Source: Roseiarcus sp963823165 (GTDB lineage Bacteria > Pseudomonadota > Alphaproteobacteria > Rhizobiales > Beijerinckiaceae). Taken from it: a stretch of DNA of 64,000 bases. The stretch spans positions 184,359 to 248,358 of the forward strand of contig CAWGKV010000003.1 of NCBI GenBank assembly GCA_963823165.1. The letters run 5' to 3'. Under the pieces are notes generated by a model. It saw nothing but the letters and a program-made list of their open reading frames with translations, ran no database searches and was not told where the DNA came from. Each line of letters begins with the position of its first letter. The first letter of the stretch is position 1. The translations under genes and the position numbers were made by a program. Positions 36,746 to 45,385 of this stretch are shown piece after piece.

Positions 36746-37861
36746 CTAGGCGCCCGCGCGAGGGTCGCCGTCGTCGCGCCGGGCCCGGAGAGCCTTGATG
36801 AGCCTCGAAAAATCCTCCGGCAGCGGGCCCTCGAAGCGCAGCGCCTCGCCGGTGATCGGATGCTCGAAGCCGAGCGCCGCCGCATGCAGCGCTTGACGGC
36901 CCAACGCCGCAAGCGCGTCCTTTGCTCCCGCGGAGAGCTGCGACGCCTTGGTCTTGTAGCCGGCCCCATAGACCGAATCGCCGAGCAACGGATGGCCGAG
37001 CGAAGCCATGTGGACGCGGATCTGGTGGGTGCGCCCGGTTTCGAGCCGGCAGGCGATGAGGCTCGCGGGGCCTAGCGCCTCGACCAGCCGCCAGTGGGTG
37101 ACCGCGTGGCGGCCGCGCTCCTCGCTCGCCACCGCCATCTTCTCGCGGTGGCGCGGATGGCGGCCGATCGCCACGTCGACCTTGCCGGCCGTTGCGTCGA
37201 AGCCGCCCCAAGCAATCGCGAGATATTCGCGCTCGAGCGAGCCGGTGCGTCCGTGGTCGGCGAAGAGTTCCGCGAGACCGCGATGGGACGCGTCGGTCTT
37301 GGCGACCACCAGCAGGCCGGACGTGTCCTTGTCGAGCCGGTGGACGATGCCCGGCCGCCGCACCCCGCCGATCCCGGACAGGCTCGCGCCGCAATGACGG
37401 ATGAGCGCGTTGACCAGCGTGCCCTGGGCGTGGCCCGGCGCCGGATGGACCACGAGCCCCGCCGGCTTGTTGATGACGACGAGATGCTCGTCCTCGTAGA
37501 CGATGTCGAGCGGAAGATCCTCGCCGAGAATCGGCGCGTCTTCCGCCGGCGGCGGCTCGAAAGCGATCCGGGCGCCTTCGGCGAGCCGCATCGCCGGCTC
37601 GCGAACCACTTCCCCGTCGACCGTCACCTCGCCCGCTTCGATCAGCGCCTTGAGGCGGGTGCGCGACAGGGCGACCCGCTTTTCGGCAGCCGCCTGGCCG
37701 AGGAAGCGGTCGAGACGCTCGCCCGAGCCCCCGGCCTCGACTTCGAACATCTGCGGCCCCGACGGCGGGACGAGCGGCGCGCGCGGGGGCGTTTCGGGCC
37801 GGGCGTTCGTCGGCGCCGCCGCGCGACGGGCCGATGCGCGTTGCCTGGCTTTGGCGTTCAC
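36746..37861 (-). CDS. rluD: Ribosomal large subunit pseudouridine synthase, RluD type
   Basis: 371 residues. An N-terminal Arg/Ala-rich extension of about 38 residues is followed by an S4 RNA-binding domain (GERLDRFLGQAAAEKRVALSRTRLKALIEAGEVTVDG). The catalytic motif HRLDKDTSGLLVVAKT holds the Asp, and GRTHQIRVHMASLGHPLLGD is the conserved closing block. It isomerises uridines of 23S rRNA helix 69. Its start overlaps the methyltransferase gene by 4 bases (ATGA). The rluD-rpoH order is familiar in Hyphomicrobiales. Confidence 0.93.
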   Translation of the reverse strand: MNAKARQRASARRAAAPTNARPETPPRAPLVPPSGPQMFEVEAGGSGERLDRFLGQAAAEKRVALSRTRLKALIEAGEVTVDGEVVREPAMRLAEGARIAFEPPPAEDAPILGEDLPLDIVYEDEHLVVINKPAGLVVHPAPGHAQGTLVNALIRHCGASLSGIGGVRRPGIVHRLDKDTSGLLVVAKTDASHRGLAELFADHGRTGSLEREYLAIAWGGFDATAGKVDVAIGRHPRHREKMAVASEERGRHAVTHWRLVEALGPASLIACRLETGRTHQIRVHMASLGHPLLGDSVYGAGYKTKASQLSAGAKDALAALGRQALHAAALGFEHPITGEALRFEGPLPEDFSRLIKALRARRDDGDPRAGA

Positions 37862-38847
37862 GTCCGTTCGCGCCGCCGGCTGCGAGGTCCTGTCTCCGCC
37901 GCCGCGGGCGCGACCAGCGGGCCGAGCGCGGCGACGATCGTCTCCACCGTCGGGCGCGGCCCGGCCCGGTGGGCGTCGAGGCCGCGCCGCATCGCCGCGA
38001 CATGGGCCGGCTTGTTGCCGCAGCAGCCGCCGACGATCCGCGCGCCGCAGTCGACCGCCAGCCCAGCGTAAAGCTCCATCAACTCGGGCGTGCCGTCATA
38101 GTGGATCTCGGCCCCATGCCACTGCGGAACGCCGGCGTTCGCCTTGGCGATCAGCGCCGCGCCCGGGTCGGCGGCGCTCATGGCGAGGACCGCGACCAGG
38201 AGGTCGGCGGCGCCGACGCCGCAATTCGCCCCGTAGGCCCGCGGCTTCGGCTCGAACTCGGCGACCAGCGAGCCGAGCGCGGCGGGCGCCACGCCCATCA
38301 TCGTCCGCCCTGCGGTGTCGAAGCTCGCCGTGACCGTATAGGGCATGCCGGCCTCGGCGGCGGCGCGGGCGGCGGCGCGGATTTCTTCGGCCGCCGACAT
38401 GGTCTCGATCCAGACGACGTCCGCGCCGCCGTCCTTGAGGCCCTCGATCTGCTCGAGGAAAATTCCTGCCGCTTCGTCCTCGGTCAGGGCGCCCAGGGGG
38501 GCGAGGATGTCGCCGGTCGGGCCGACCGACCCGGCGACCACGACGCGCCGGCGCGCGGCGTCGGCGACGGCGCGAGCGTTCTCGGCCGCCAGCCGGTTCA
38601 GCTCCCGGGCGCGCGCCTCGAGGCCATGCAGCGCGAGACGGCGGCGGTTCGCCCCGAAACTGTTGGTCAGGACGATGTCCGCGCCGGCCTCGACGAAGGC
38701 CTGGTGGAGCGAGCGGATCCGGTCGGCCTGGGTCTCGTTCCACAATTCGGGGGCGTCGCCCGAGGTCAGGCCCATGGCGAACAGGTTGGTGCCGGTGGCG
38801 CCGTCCGCCAGCAACGGCCGGCCTTCGGCGAGAAGGGTTTGCAACAT
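37858..38847 (-). CDS. Homocysteine S-methyltransferase family protein
   Basis: 329 residues from the ATG at 38845-38847 (MLQTLLAEGRPLLADGATGTNL). Zinc-binding cysteines are in YGANCGVG and the paired IVGGCCGNKPAHV. TNSFGANRRRL and GDILAPLGALT match the betaine-homocysteine/S-methylmethionine methyltransferase barrel. It would make methionine from homocysteine and a methyl donor such as betaine or a degraded betaine. The donor is not decided by sequence. It heads a unit with rluD; no SAM riboswitch was recognised upstream. Confidence 0.87.
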   Translation of the reverse strand: MLQTLLAEGRPLLADGATGTNLFAMGLTSGDAPELWNETQADRIRSLHQAFVEAGADIVLTNSFGANRRRLALHGLEARARELNRLAAENARAVADAARRRVVVAGSVGPTGDILAPLGALTEDEAAGIFLEQIEGLKDGGADVVWIETMSAAEEIRAAARAAAEAGMPYTVTASFDTAGRTMMGVAPAALGSLVAEFEPKPRAYGANCGVGAADLLVAVLAMSAADPGAALIAKANAGVPQWHGAEIHYDGTPELMELYAGLAVDCGARIVGGCCGNKPAHVAAMRRGLDAHRAGPRPTVETIVAALGPLVAPAAAETGPRSRRRERT

Positions 38848-39150
38848 CGGGGGTCTGGTCCTTGCGCCGGCGCGCTCGCGATCGGCGGCGCGGCGGGAAT
38901 GGCGCCTCAATTAACGACGCCGCCGCCGCGATGCAAGGCCGCCGCCTTCCCCTGTCCGAAGCGGGTCTCGCTCATCCGGCGGCGGATTGTGGAATGAGCC
39001 CGTGTGGGAGGGACGGGCTTCTTTAGGCCGATCTTTACTTTATAGTATTGCAGAATTGTGCTGGAGTGCGACGACGCGGTCGAGAGCCGCGGGTCCTCGT
39101 GGATGATTGGGCGAACACGATCGGAGCCCGCGCGCCCCATGCCAAATTAT

Positions 39151-39261
39151 TCCAAGCCAAACCAAGCCATACCAAGCCGGACCAAGCCAGACCAAGCCAG
39201 ACCAAGAAAAACCAAGACATCGGACTTGGATTCTCTTGGATTCATTTGGATTCCTTCGTCG
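39151..39261. repeat. Two adjoining 10-bp tandem arrays of opposite sense
   Basis: From 39151 to about 39219 a 10-bp unit close to ACCAAGCCAG repeats seven times, with the last copies drifting to ACCAAGAAAA and ACCAAGACAT. It is followed at 39224-39253 by three copies of a second 10-bp unit, CTTGGATTCW. The CCAAG core of the first array is complementary to the CTTGG of the second, so the arrays could pair as a long imperfect hairpin. Ten bases equal about one helical turn, so all cores face the same side. Confidence 0.8.
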
Positions 39262-39552
39262 GAATCGGGGCTTTTCAATAGGTTACAGGCGATCCCCTTG
39301 GAAAAAATTGTCGTCCCTGTCGCACCCGGCGCCGCCCCGCCGCTCCACGCGCCGTGGCGGTTGAGCCACAGCTTGCAAACCCTCGGCGCCAGCGCTTCCT
39401 TGCCGGCCTCGCTCTCCCTTCCGCCGCCGCCGGCGGTCATCGAGGAGAAAGAGTGCCATGGATCTCGAAAAAGGTCAAGAACAAAACAGGTATATATTTG
39501 GCCCTCACGGCGTTGGCATTTGTAACTCCGAAGCCGCGGTCGTTTTCGCGGC

Positions 39553-39712
39553 CTGCCCCCTCCACCACGCTGCGCGTGGTCCCCCTCCGCCGTTCCGCTA
39601 ACGCTTCACAGGGGAGGATATGGTCGGCGCGCTCTCCTCCCCTGCGCAGCGGAGCGAAGCGGGGGAGGAGGGACCGCGCAAAGGGCGGGGGAGGGGGCGG
39701 CGCCCCAGCCTG
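39553..39712. repeat. Palindromic intergenic repeat (rhizobial type)
   Basis: A GC-rich composite with hairpins such as CCACGCTGCGCGTGG near 39565 and a pairing of CCTCCCC with GGGGGAGG around 39645-39670. Related in style to the copies near 54120, 56357 and 58218. Confidence 0.55.
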
Positions 39713-40001
39713 CTTGGAGTTACATAAATTTTGCCTCCTCGCGGCAATGAGCCGGGGGACGTCAGGAGAAAATCCGTCCACAACAGGAGAAGGGCCGAGA
39801 TTCGGGCCGCCGTCAAGAACCGCTTAACCATCCCGCGCTCTCCGCCGCTGTCGATGGCCGCGGCCGCCGGCCGCGCCCGAAGCCGCCGCCTCGCCGCGAT
39901 TGTGCCGGCGCCAAAAGGCTGCTATCGCTCCGCCAAAGAACCATAATTGCTAGAATCACGGGGGCTGGGCGGATTTTGGACCTTCAGGGGAGCCTGACTT
40001 G

Positions 40002-41786
40002 ATGTTGGATATGCCCAAGCGCCGCAGATTTGTGCTCTTCCTGGTCAAGCCGTCGCATTACGACGACGACGGCTACGTCATCCAGTGGATGAAGTCCGCC
40101 CTCCCCTCCAATTCGCTCGCCTGCCTCTACGGCATCGCCAGGAACGCGATGGAGACCGCCGCCCTGGGCGAAGACGTCGACATCGAGATCGTCGCCATCG
40201 ACGAGACCAACACGCGAGTCCGCCCCGACAAGATCGCCCGCCAGATTCTCGACGCCGGCGGCTTCGGCATGGTCGGCTTCGTCGGCGTCCAGTCGAACCA
40301 GTTCCCGCGCGTCATGGACTGCGCGAGGCCGTTGCGGGCGGCAAATATCCCCGTCTGCATCGGCGGCTTCCACGTCTCCGGCTGTCTCGCGATGCTGAAA
40401 GAGACGCCGGACTCGCTGAAGGAGGCGCTCGACCTCGGCATCTCGCTGTTCGCCGGCGAGGCGGAAGGCCGGTTTGCCGACGTTTTGCGCGATTGCGCGG
40501 CCGGGGAGCTCAAGCCGATCTACAATCATCTCGACGACCTGCCGAACCTCGACGGCGCGACCCACCCGATCATGCCGCGCGAGAACGTGAAGAACACGAT
40601 CAGCATGATCTCGAGCTTCGACGCCGGCCGCGGCTGCCCGTTCCTCTGCTCGTTCTGCACCATCATCAACGTCCAGGGCCGAAAGTCGCGCTACCGCTCC
40701 GCCGACGACATCGAGGCGATCGTCCGCTCGAACCAGGCGAACGGCGTCCGCTATTTCTTCATCACCGACGACAACCTCGCCCGCAACCGCAACTGGGAGG
40801 CGATTTTCGACCGGCTGATCCAGCTTCGGCAAGAGGGCCTGAACTCGCGCTTCGTCATCCAGGTCGACACTGCCTGCCACAAGATCCCGCGCTTCATCGA
40901 GAAGGCGGCGGCGGCCGGGGTCAAGCGGGTGTTCATCGGCCTCGAGAACATCGACCCCGATAACCTCATCGCCGCCAAGAAGAAGCAGAACCACATTTCC
41001 GACTACCGCGAGCTCCTGCTCGAGTGGCGCAAGCACCGCTGCATCACCTATTGCGGCTATATCATCGGCTTCCCGGGCGACACGCCGGAATCGGTCGTCC
41101 GCCGCATCGAAATCATCAAGCGCGAGCTGCCGCTCGATATCCTGCAGTTCTCCTGCCTGACCCCCCTGCCCGGCTGCGAGGACCACGCAAAAGCGGTCGC
41201 GGCGGGCGTCGACATCGATTCCGACCTCAACAAGTTCGACCTCGAACACGTCGTCTGCGACCACCCGCGGATGAGCCGGGCGGAGTGGCAAAAGCTCTAC
41301 CACGACGCCTTCAAGACCTATTACACCGACGACCACATGAAGACGGTGATCCGGAGAGCGGCGGCCGGCGGCGCCAGGGTCGACACGGTGGCGTTCCTGC
41401 TCGTCACCTTCTGGGCGGCGAGCACGCTCTACCACATCTACCCGCTCGAAGCCGGCCTCGTCCGGCGCAAGGTGCGCCGCGACCGGCGGCCGACGATGCC
41501 GGTGGAGAACCCGTTCGTCTTCTACCCGCGCTATTTCTGGGACCTCCTATCGATCCATGGCAAAGCGGCGGTGAAGCTGGCGAAAATCTGGTGGTTCATG
41601 CGCGGCGTGCTGAAGGACCCGAACGCCAAGAATTACACCGACGAGGCGCTGCGGATTGCCGACGATTACGACCATCAGGAGATGTACCAGCTCTCCGACG
41701 CCGCGAAGGCGGCGGGGGCGAAGGCCAAGCACATCGAGGAGCGCAAGCACGCCCACGCCGCGGCGCGGGTGGAGGCGGCGGAGTAG
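40002..41786 (+). CDS. B12-binding domain radical SAM protein
   Basis: 594 residues. An N-terminal cobalamin-binding-like fold (about 1-170, with GMVGFVGVQSN and IGGFHVSGCL) is followed by a radical SAM domain whose cluster motif CPFLCSFC is near residue 212. Later blocks FFITDDNLARNRNW, RVFIGLENIDPDNL and YIIGFPGDTPESVV are typical of this class. The C-terminal 180 residues hold two hydrophobic stretches (VAFLLVTFWAASTLYHIYPL). The ATG at 40002 is chosen over a TTG one codon earlier. Such proteins do methyl transfer or ring chemistry on lipids, tetrapyrroles or natural products; the substrate is unknown. Confidence 0.85.
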   Translation: MLDMPKRRRFVLFLVKPSHYDDDGYVIQWMKSALPSNSLACLYGIARNAMETAALGEDVDIEIVAIDETNTRVRPDKIARQILDAGGFGMVGFVGVQSNQFPRVMDCARPLRAANIPVCIGGFHVSGCLAMLKETPDSLKEALDLGISLFAGEAEGRFADVLRDCAAGELKPIYNHLDDLPNLDGATHPIMPRENVKNTISMISSFDAGRGCPFLCSFCTIINVQGRKSRYRSADDIEAIVRSNQANGVRYFFITDDNLARNRNWEAIFDRLIQLRQEGLNSRFVIQVDTACHKIPRFIEKAAAAGVKRVFIGLENIDPDNLIAAKKKQNHISDYRELLLEWRKHRCITYCGYIIGFPGDTPESVVRRIEIIKRELPLDILQFSCLTPLPGCEDHAKAVAAGVDIDSDLNKFDLEHVVCDHPRMSRAEWQKLYHDAFKTYYTDDHMKTVIRRAAAGGARVDTVAFLLVTFWAASTLYHIYPLEAGLVRRKVRRDRRPTMPVENPFVFYPRYFWDLLSIHGKAAVKLAKIWWFMRGVLKDPNAKNYTDEALRIADDYDHQEMYQLSDAAKAAGAKAKHIEERKHAHAAARVEAAE

Positions 41787-41898
41787 GGGCTGCCCTTCAT
41801 GGCCGGGCTTGTCGTGAACAGGCCCGGCCAATATCGACGCGGTTCGTTGGCGTCCGGTGGGGATAGTTCATTGTAGATGTTGTTCGGCCGTCCCCACT

Positions 41899-42014
41899 AG
41901 AGCGGAATCCGATCAAACTGCATCATGTTCGCAGGCGACGATCTTAAGATGTCGGCAAAGGCTTCCAGCACCCTGGGGCAGCCCGCCGATTCAGTGCGTT
42001 CGGATACCGCTCTA
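41899..42014. repeat. Small inverted-repeat element (MITE-like), 116 bp
   Basis: The ends TAGAGCGGAATCCG (41899-41912) and CGGATACCGCTCTA (42001-42014) are inverted with 13 of 14 bases matching. It lies in the gene-free stretch between the radical SAM gene and the HEPN locus, where base composition begins to drop. No coding content. Confidence 0.6.
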
Positions 42015-42163
42015 AGTAAGGTCGGGCGCGTTTGTGCCGGCGCAAATGCGTCATCGGCGACCGTCTCCGCTGGCAGTGGCGGCGTCGCCGTGTTCCGTAA
42101 TTATATCTATGCGGTTCGACCGCCCCTAGCCGGGAAATGGCCGCCCGCTCCTTTACGGCCTCT

Positions 42164-42850
42164 TCACCAAGGAATCGTTAAACTATAGCTCTTTGAAAGC
42201 TGCTTGGATAACGCTTTATCCGCACGTTCACAAAATATGCGGACCTTGCTAGAATATCGTTTAACGTCTGATTGTGTTGTTTGAGCTGAAAAATCGCCGT
42301 GGGCAATATTATTCCTCAAGTCAACTAGGCCTTGTATATTAAGCCTAAGAGATCATCGCACACTTTGACTTCTTGAAATTGCGGTGAATATATCTTGAAT
42401 ACCCCAGTAACGAAAATACCTCGTCAAACTCTCCGGCTTCGGTGACTTCATCCAGGCCAAAATCCTATCGTGCAGGATCACGCCGCTCTCACTTACTCGC
42501 CAGAGCCATCCTTCATCAACGATGAAGGATGAAAGCCTTACGGCGCGGCTTTCCCAACTCATTTCACCAATATTGTCGATAGAGATCTTAGAATGCAGTA
42601 GTCGAAAGAGCTCCGGTAGCCTATCACCATGCACTCTTTCGGTATTCAAAAACGCGATCGTCTCTTCGTTGATAGCATGGATGTATCGCTCGAAATGCGA
42701 AGTCAGCAAGACTATCTGCGCCCTTCCGATTGCTCGCGCAACGCGAAGCGATTCTGGCGCTTTGGGTCCGAATTCGGGGTGTGAGGCGCTGCCCAAATCA
42801 CCGACTTCGCTAAGCGCTTGCAAGAAGCCCTGTAGTGACTGCGAGGGCAT
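42164..42850 (-). pseudogene. MAE_28990/MAE_18760-type HEPN nuclease, cut by an in-frame TGA
   Basis: The frame from 42850 gives 165 residues (SHFERYIHAINEETIAFLN is the family-typical first helix) and stops at TGA 42353-42355. Beyond it the same frame is open for 62 more codons to a TGA at 42164-42166, and contains LVDLRNNIAHGDFSAQ. RNNIAH is the R-x4-H catalytic motif of HEPN ribonucleases. The full 228 codons match the usual family length. So one stop codon, just before the active site, separates the toxin from its motif. It follows the DUF262 gene by 3 bases; the DUF262/HEPN pair is a known island combination. As written, the product would lack nuclease function unless the TGA is read through. 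Confidence 0.8.
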
Positions 42851-42853
42851 GCA

Positions 42854-43972
42854 CTAGCTTTGAAGGTCGTGTGGAACGGACAATTCTCCGCCGGCTCGCT
42901 CGAGGGCCGCTATCGTTTCTCGCACACGCAGCAATGTGCGCGTCCGATCACCTGTAGCTCTTTGAATGGCGTCTGTGAAGTGTTCGTTCTTGAACAGTTT
43001 GGTGATTTCCTGTCTTACAATGCGCGGGTTTGGGTTAGAGTTCCCAGTAATCCAAGAACATGCAAGCAGTTGCAATTCTAGGAGTGCCCGATTTACGGCA
43101 GTTTCCGCGGGCTCCCCACGTGCGTTAAGGATTCTAAACGCACTCGGTCCAAGCAAAGTTTGAGTTCGCACAACAGCAATATGAAAAGCGTTACGAAGTC
43201 GGCTAATCTCCTCAGCTGGAGCATTCCGAACAGACGCCATGTATTCATTTAGAAACTTCTTCAATGGCGTTCTGTATTTAGCAAGATTCGCATACATCGA
43301 GAAGAATCGAAGAACTGCCTCCTCGTCAACCATTCGTTTGCGCGGCGACTTTGTGCCAACGAGGACTCGAAACGGTTCAAATTTTGCCAGTTCATGAAGC
43401 AGCGCGTTAAAAGGGCCCCTATAGATTGAATTTCTTAGTTCCTGCTCATTTAAAGAAATAGAACCGGTATTCAATCGCTCATATATTTCAAATTTCATGT
43501 TCGGATGTGACTCAATCGAGATAAGGATCGTCCTCAATGTTCGCATTTTTAGAAAACGTTGCTCGCGGTCGGGCAGCTGACTGAAGCGCATGCCGCGATA
43601 CTCTTGGAGTACGGCCAATCCGGAAAGAGGGAATATTCCTGCTATATAGTCAACGATAGATTTTATCCGCTGGTGGCCATCAAAAATTTCGTATCGCGCA
43701 TCTTCAGTTTCAGCAAAATACAAGACTGGTATAGGAATATTTAATATAAGAGATTCTATCAATCGGCTCGCTTTGCCATGATCCCAAACATATTCCCGTT
43801 GAATGTCAGGCAAAACCAATATTCTGTGTTTCCATTGCTCGTCTAACGTGCTAACAGACAAGTCAATTGGCTGCGTAACCAGCTTTCTTTCGGCAGGTGG
43901 GAAGCGAAAATCCTCTTCGCTATCTGTTTCTCCCAGAGCTTGATCTAGCGTAAGTTGTGTCACAGTCGTCAT
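42854..43972 (-). CDS. DUF262 (ParB/GmrS-like) protein, partner of the HEPN gene
   Basis: 372 residues from the ATG at 43970-43972 (GAGAGGGA upstream). The DUF262 core is clear: LPDIQREYVWDHGKASRLIESLILNIPIPVLYF (about residues 53-85) and YEIFDGHQRIKSIVDYI, where DGHQR replaces the more common DGQQR. FEIYERLNTGSISLNEQELRNSIYRG follows. There is no DUF1524 HNH domain, so it is not a complete GmrSD nuclease. DUF262 proteins are thought to bind or hydrolyse nucleotides and act in phage defence or toxin-antitoxin pairs. It is in the AT-richer island and intact, unlike its partner. Confidence 0.85.
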   Translation of the reverse strand: MTTVTQLTLDQALGETDSEEDFRFPPAERKLVTQPIDLSVSTLDEQWKHRILVLPDIQREYVWDHGKASRLIESLILNIPIPVLYFAETEDARYEIFDGHQRIKSIVDYIAGIFPLSGLAVLQEYRGMRFSQLPDREQRFLKMRTLRTILISIESHPNMKFEIYERLNTGSISLNEQELRNSIYRGPFNALLHELAKFEPFRVLVGTKSPRKRMVDEEAVLRFFSMYANLAKYRTPLKKFLNEYMASVRNAPAEEISRLRNAFHIAVVRTQTLLGPSAFRILNARGEPAETAVNRALLELQLLACSWITGNSNPNPRIVRQEITKLFKNEHFTDAIQRATGDRTRTLLRVRETIAALERAGGELSVPHDLQS

Positions 43973-44362
43973 TTTCAATCCCTCTCGGCCCTTATAACAT
44001 AGTTCGGAGGGGCTAGTCACCAAGCTCTGGAACGCGACTCTCACGGAACCGCGGCGTCCATATACCTGGACCGTAGATGAATTCCGCCGACGGCTGCTCG
44101 AGGTGCGGCCGCTTTTTGACGGGGCCGAATTTTGCCGACCTTCTAGATTCGGACACCGACTATCCCGGATTAGCCGCGCTGCGCCGCATCGAGCTGATCC
44201 GCCGATCTCCCGGCGTACACGTCACCATAATTCAAAAGAACTGGTAACGTATCATTGTAGAGGTCGCACGCCGCACAGGCAAACGGTCTTTCTATCTAAG
44301 TTTGTCAGTGACGTTTACTCAATTCCAATACTCTACGCTCTTAGACTTCACGCCCGGTATGG

Positions 44363-44491
44363 GGGTTACGGTGACACTTTACTTAACCCCCATTCCGGGA
44401 CATGCTGCAGACGGCCCTGTCCTCGATGTCCGCCATGGCCCGCATCGCTCAGCCGAAGAGTATGGAGATTGAGAAAGTGTCACCGTAACCC
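44363..44491. mobile_element. MITE-like element with 18-bp perfect terminal inverted repeats, 129 bp
   Basis: GGGTTACGGTGACACTTT at 44363-44380 is repeated inverted at 44474-44491 without mismatch. The 93 bases between do not code for anything I recognise. No clear target duplication is seen. The rest of 44045-44628 holds no supported gene. Confidence 0.7.
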
Positions 44492-44628
44492 TTGGTCGGC
44501 AAGCGTGCGGGCGAATCTTCATTTCGACGGGGAGAGGTCAAATTGCCAGACCGCACGGGCGCAGATTGACTCAGGCAAGTGAGCGCGTGGTTGTTGCGGC
44601 CACCGCTGGAATAGGGTAGTTTTTGGGT

Positions 44629-44728
44629 GCACCGGTAGCTTAACGGTAAAGCGACCACCTTCATCGAGCCCCATGCCGATGGGGCTCCTTAAAAGTGGTA
44701 GATGCACGTTCAATTCGCGTTCGGTGCT
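44629..44728 (+). ncRNA. tRNA-like RNA with a hairpin inserted in the anticodon loop
   Basis: Acceptor GCACCGG (44629-44635) pairs with TCGGTGC (44721-44727). Then TA; D-stem GCTT/AAGC with loop AACGGTA; G; anticodon stem ACCAC (44654-44658) with GTGGT (44695-44699); variable AGAT; T-arm with loop TTCAATT and one A-C mismatch in the stem. Discriminator is T, and no CCA is encoded. The anticodon loop is 36 bases instead of 7 and contains GAGCCCCAT-GCCG-ATGGGGCTC (44666-44687), a perfect 9-bp hairpin. A CTT triplet lies on both sides of the extra 26 bases; removing one copy plus the insert leaves CTTAAAA, a normal loop with anticodon UAA. It ends 7 bases before the HEPN-like gene at 44736. Confidence 0.6.
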
Positions 44729-45385
44729 CATTTCGATGGCTCTCTACCTAAATACAAGCCCAGCACGCCGAAAATTCAAGGACTTGCTTGGCAACGCGAA
44801 CCACCTCCTGATAACCTTGCTTGTGGGTCTTAGCGCGGTCGAGCGCAAAATAATAACGACGCCACCTCCGGAACTGCACGCTGCGTGGAATCCAAACGAT
44901 GTAGTCGCGTCCGCTCGCCGGAGTCGTGTCTTCGTTTTGGAGACAACACTTGTTCGGTCGGTTGACGCTCTCGATGCGTATATGAGTTGGCTTCGACGAA
45001 AACCCGCGCTGATCCAAGACGGAGAAACTCGAAATGCTATTGATGACGCTGGGCAAAGCGTACTGAAAAAATACTTTGCCTTTAGAAACAATGTACCGGC
45101 AATGGACCCGCTCACGTCGGCGCTGATTGAAATCATGATTGCTTGGCGAAATCGGTCCGTGCATTACCTTGCGGACAACGAGGCGTCTCCGTAAACGTGG
45201 AATATAATAAGATCTAACAAACATGAACTATTTGATAAATATAGCGGACTTACACTTGAGCCTCTTGAACATGGCTTCGAACATAACAATCCACCCAGTT
45301 TTAAAGAAACCGCCTCGTTCATTAGAGCAACACATGATGCCGTGCGACAGACCGATGAATTTCATATACGTATGTTAGATTCCGT

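Larger units (their letters stand above)
38848..40001. other. Long gene-free region
   Basis: No gene supported across about 1.15 kb. It contains the 10-bp tandem repeats at 39151-39261 and a palindromic repeat at 39553-39712. Frames here give low-complexity products or fragments of repeats. The last 50 bases hold the leader of the radical SAM gene, with AGGGGAG at 39986-39992. Confidence 0.6.

Noticed and set aside
34378..36798. An 806-residue open frame on the plus strand, opposite the DUF2125-like gene and rpoH
   Set aside because: Shadow of two genes on the other strand, Arg-rich and without motifs.
39151..39261. CRISPR array
   Set aside because: Units are 10 bp with no spacers, and no cas gene is near.
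42353..42355. TGA read as selenocysteine
   Set aside because: No selenocysteine insertion hairpin or sel genes seen, the family does not use selenocysteine, and a neighbouring gene is cut by TAA, which cannot be so read.
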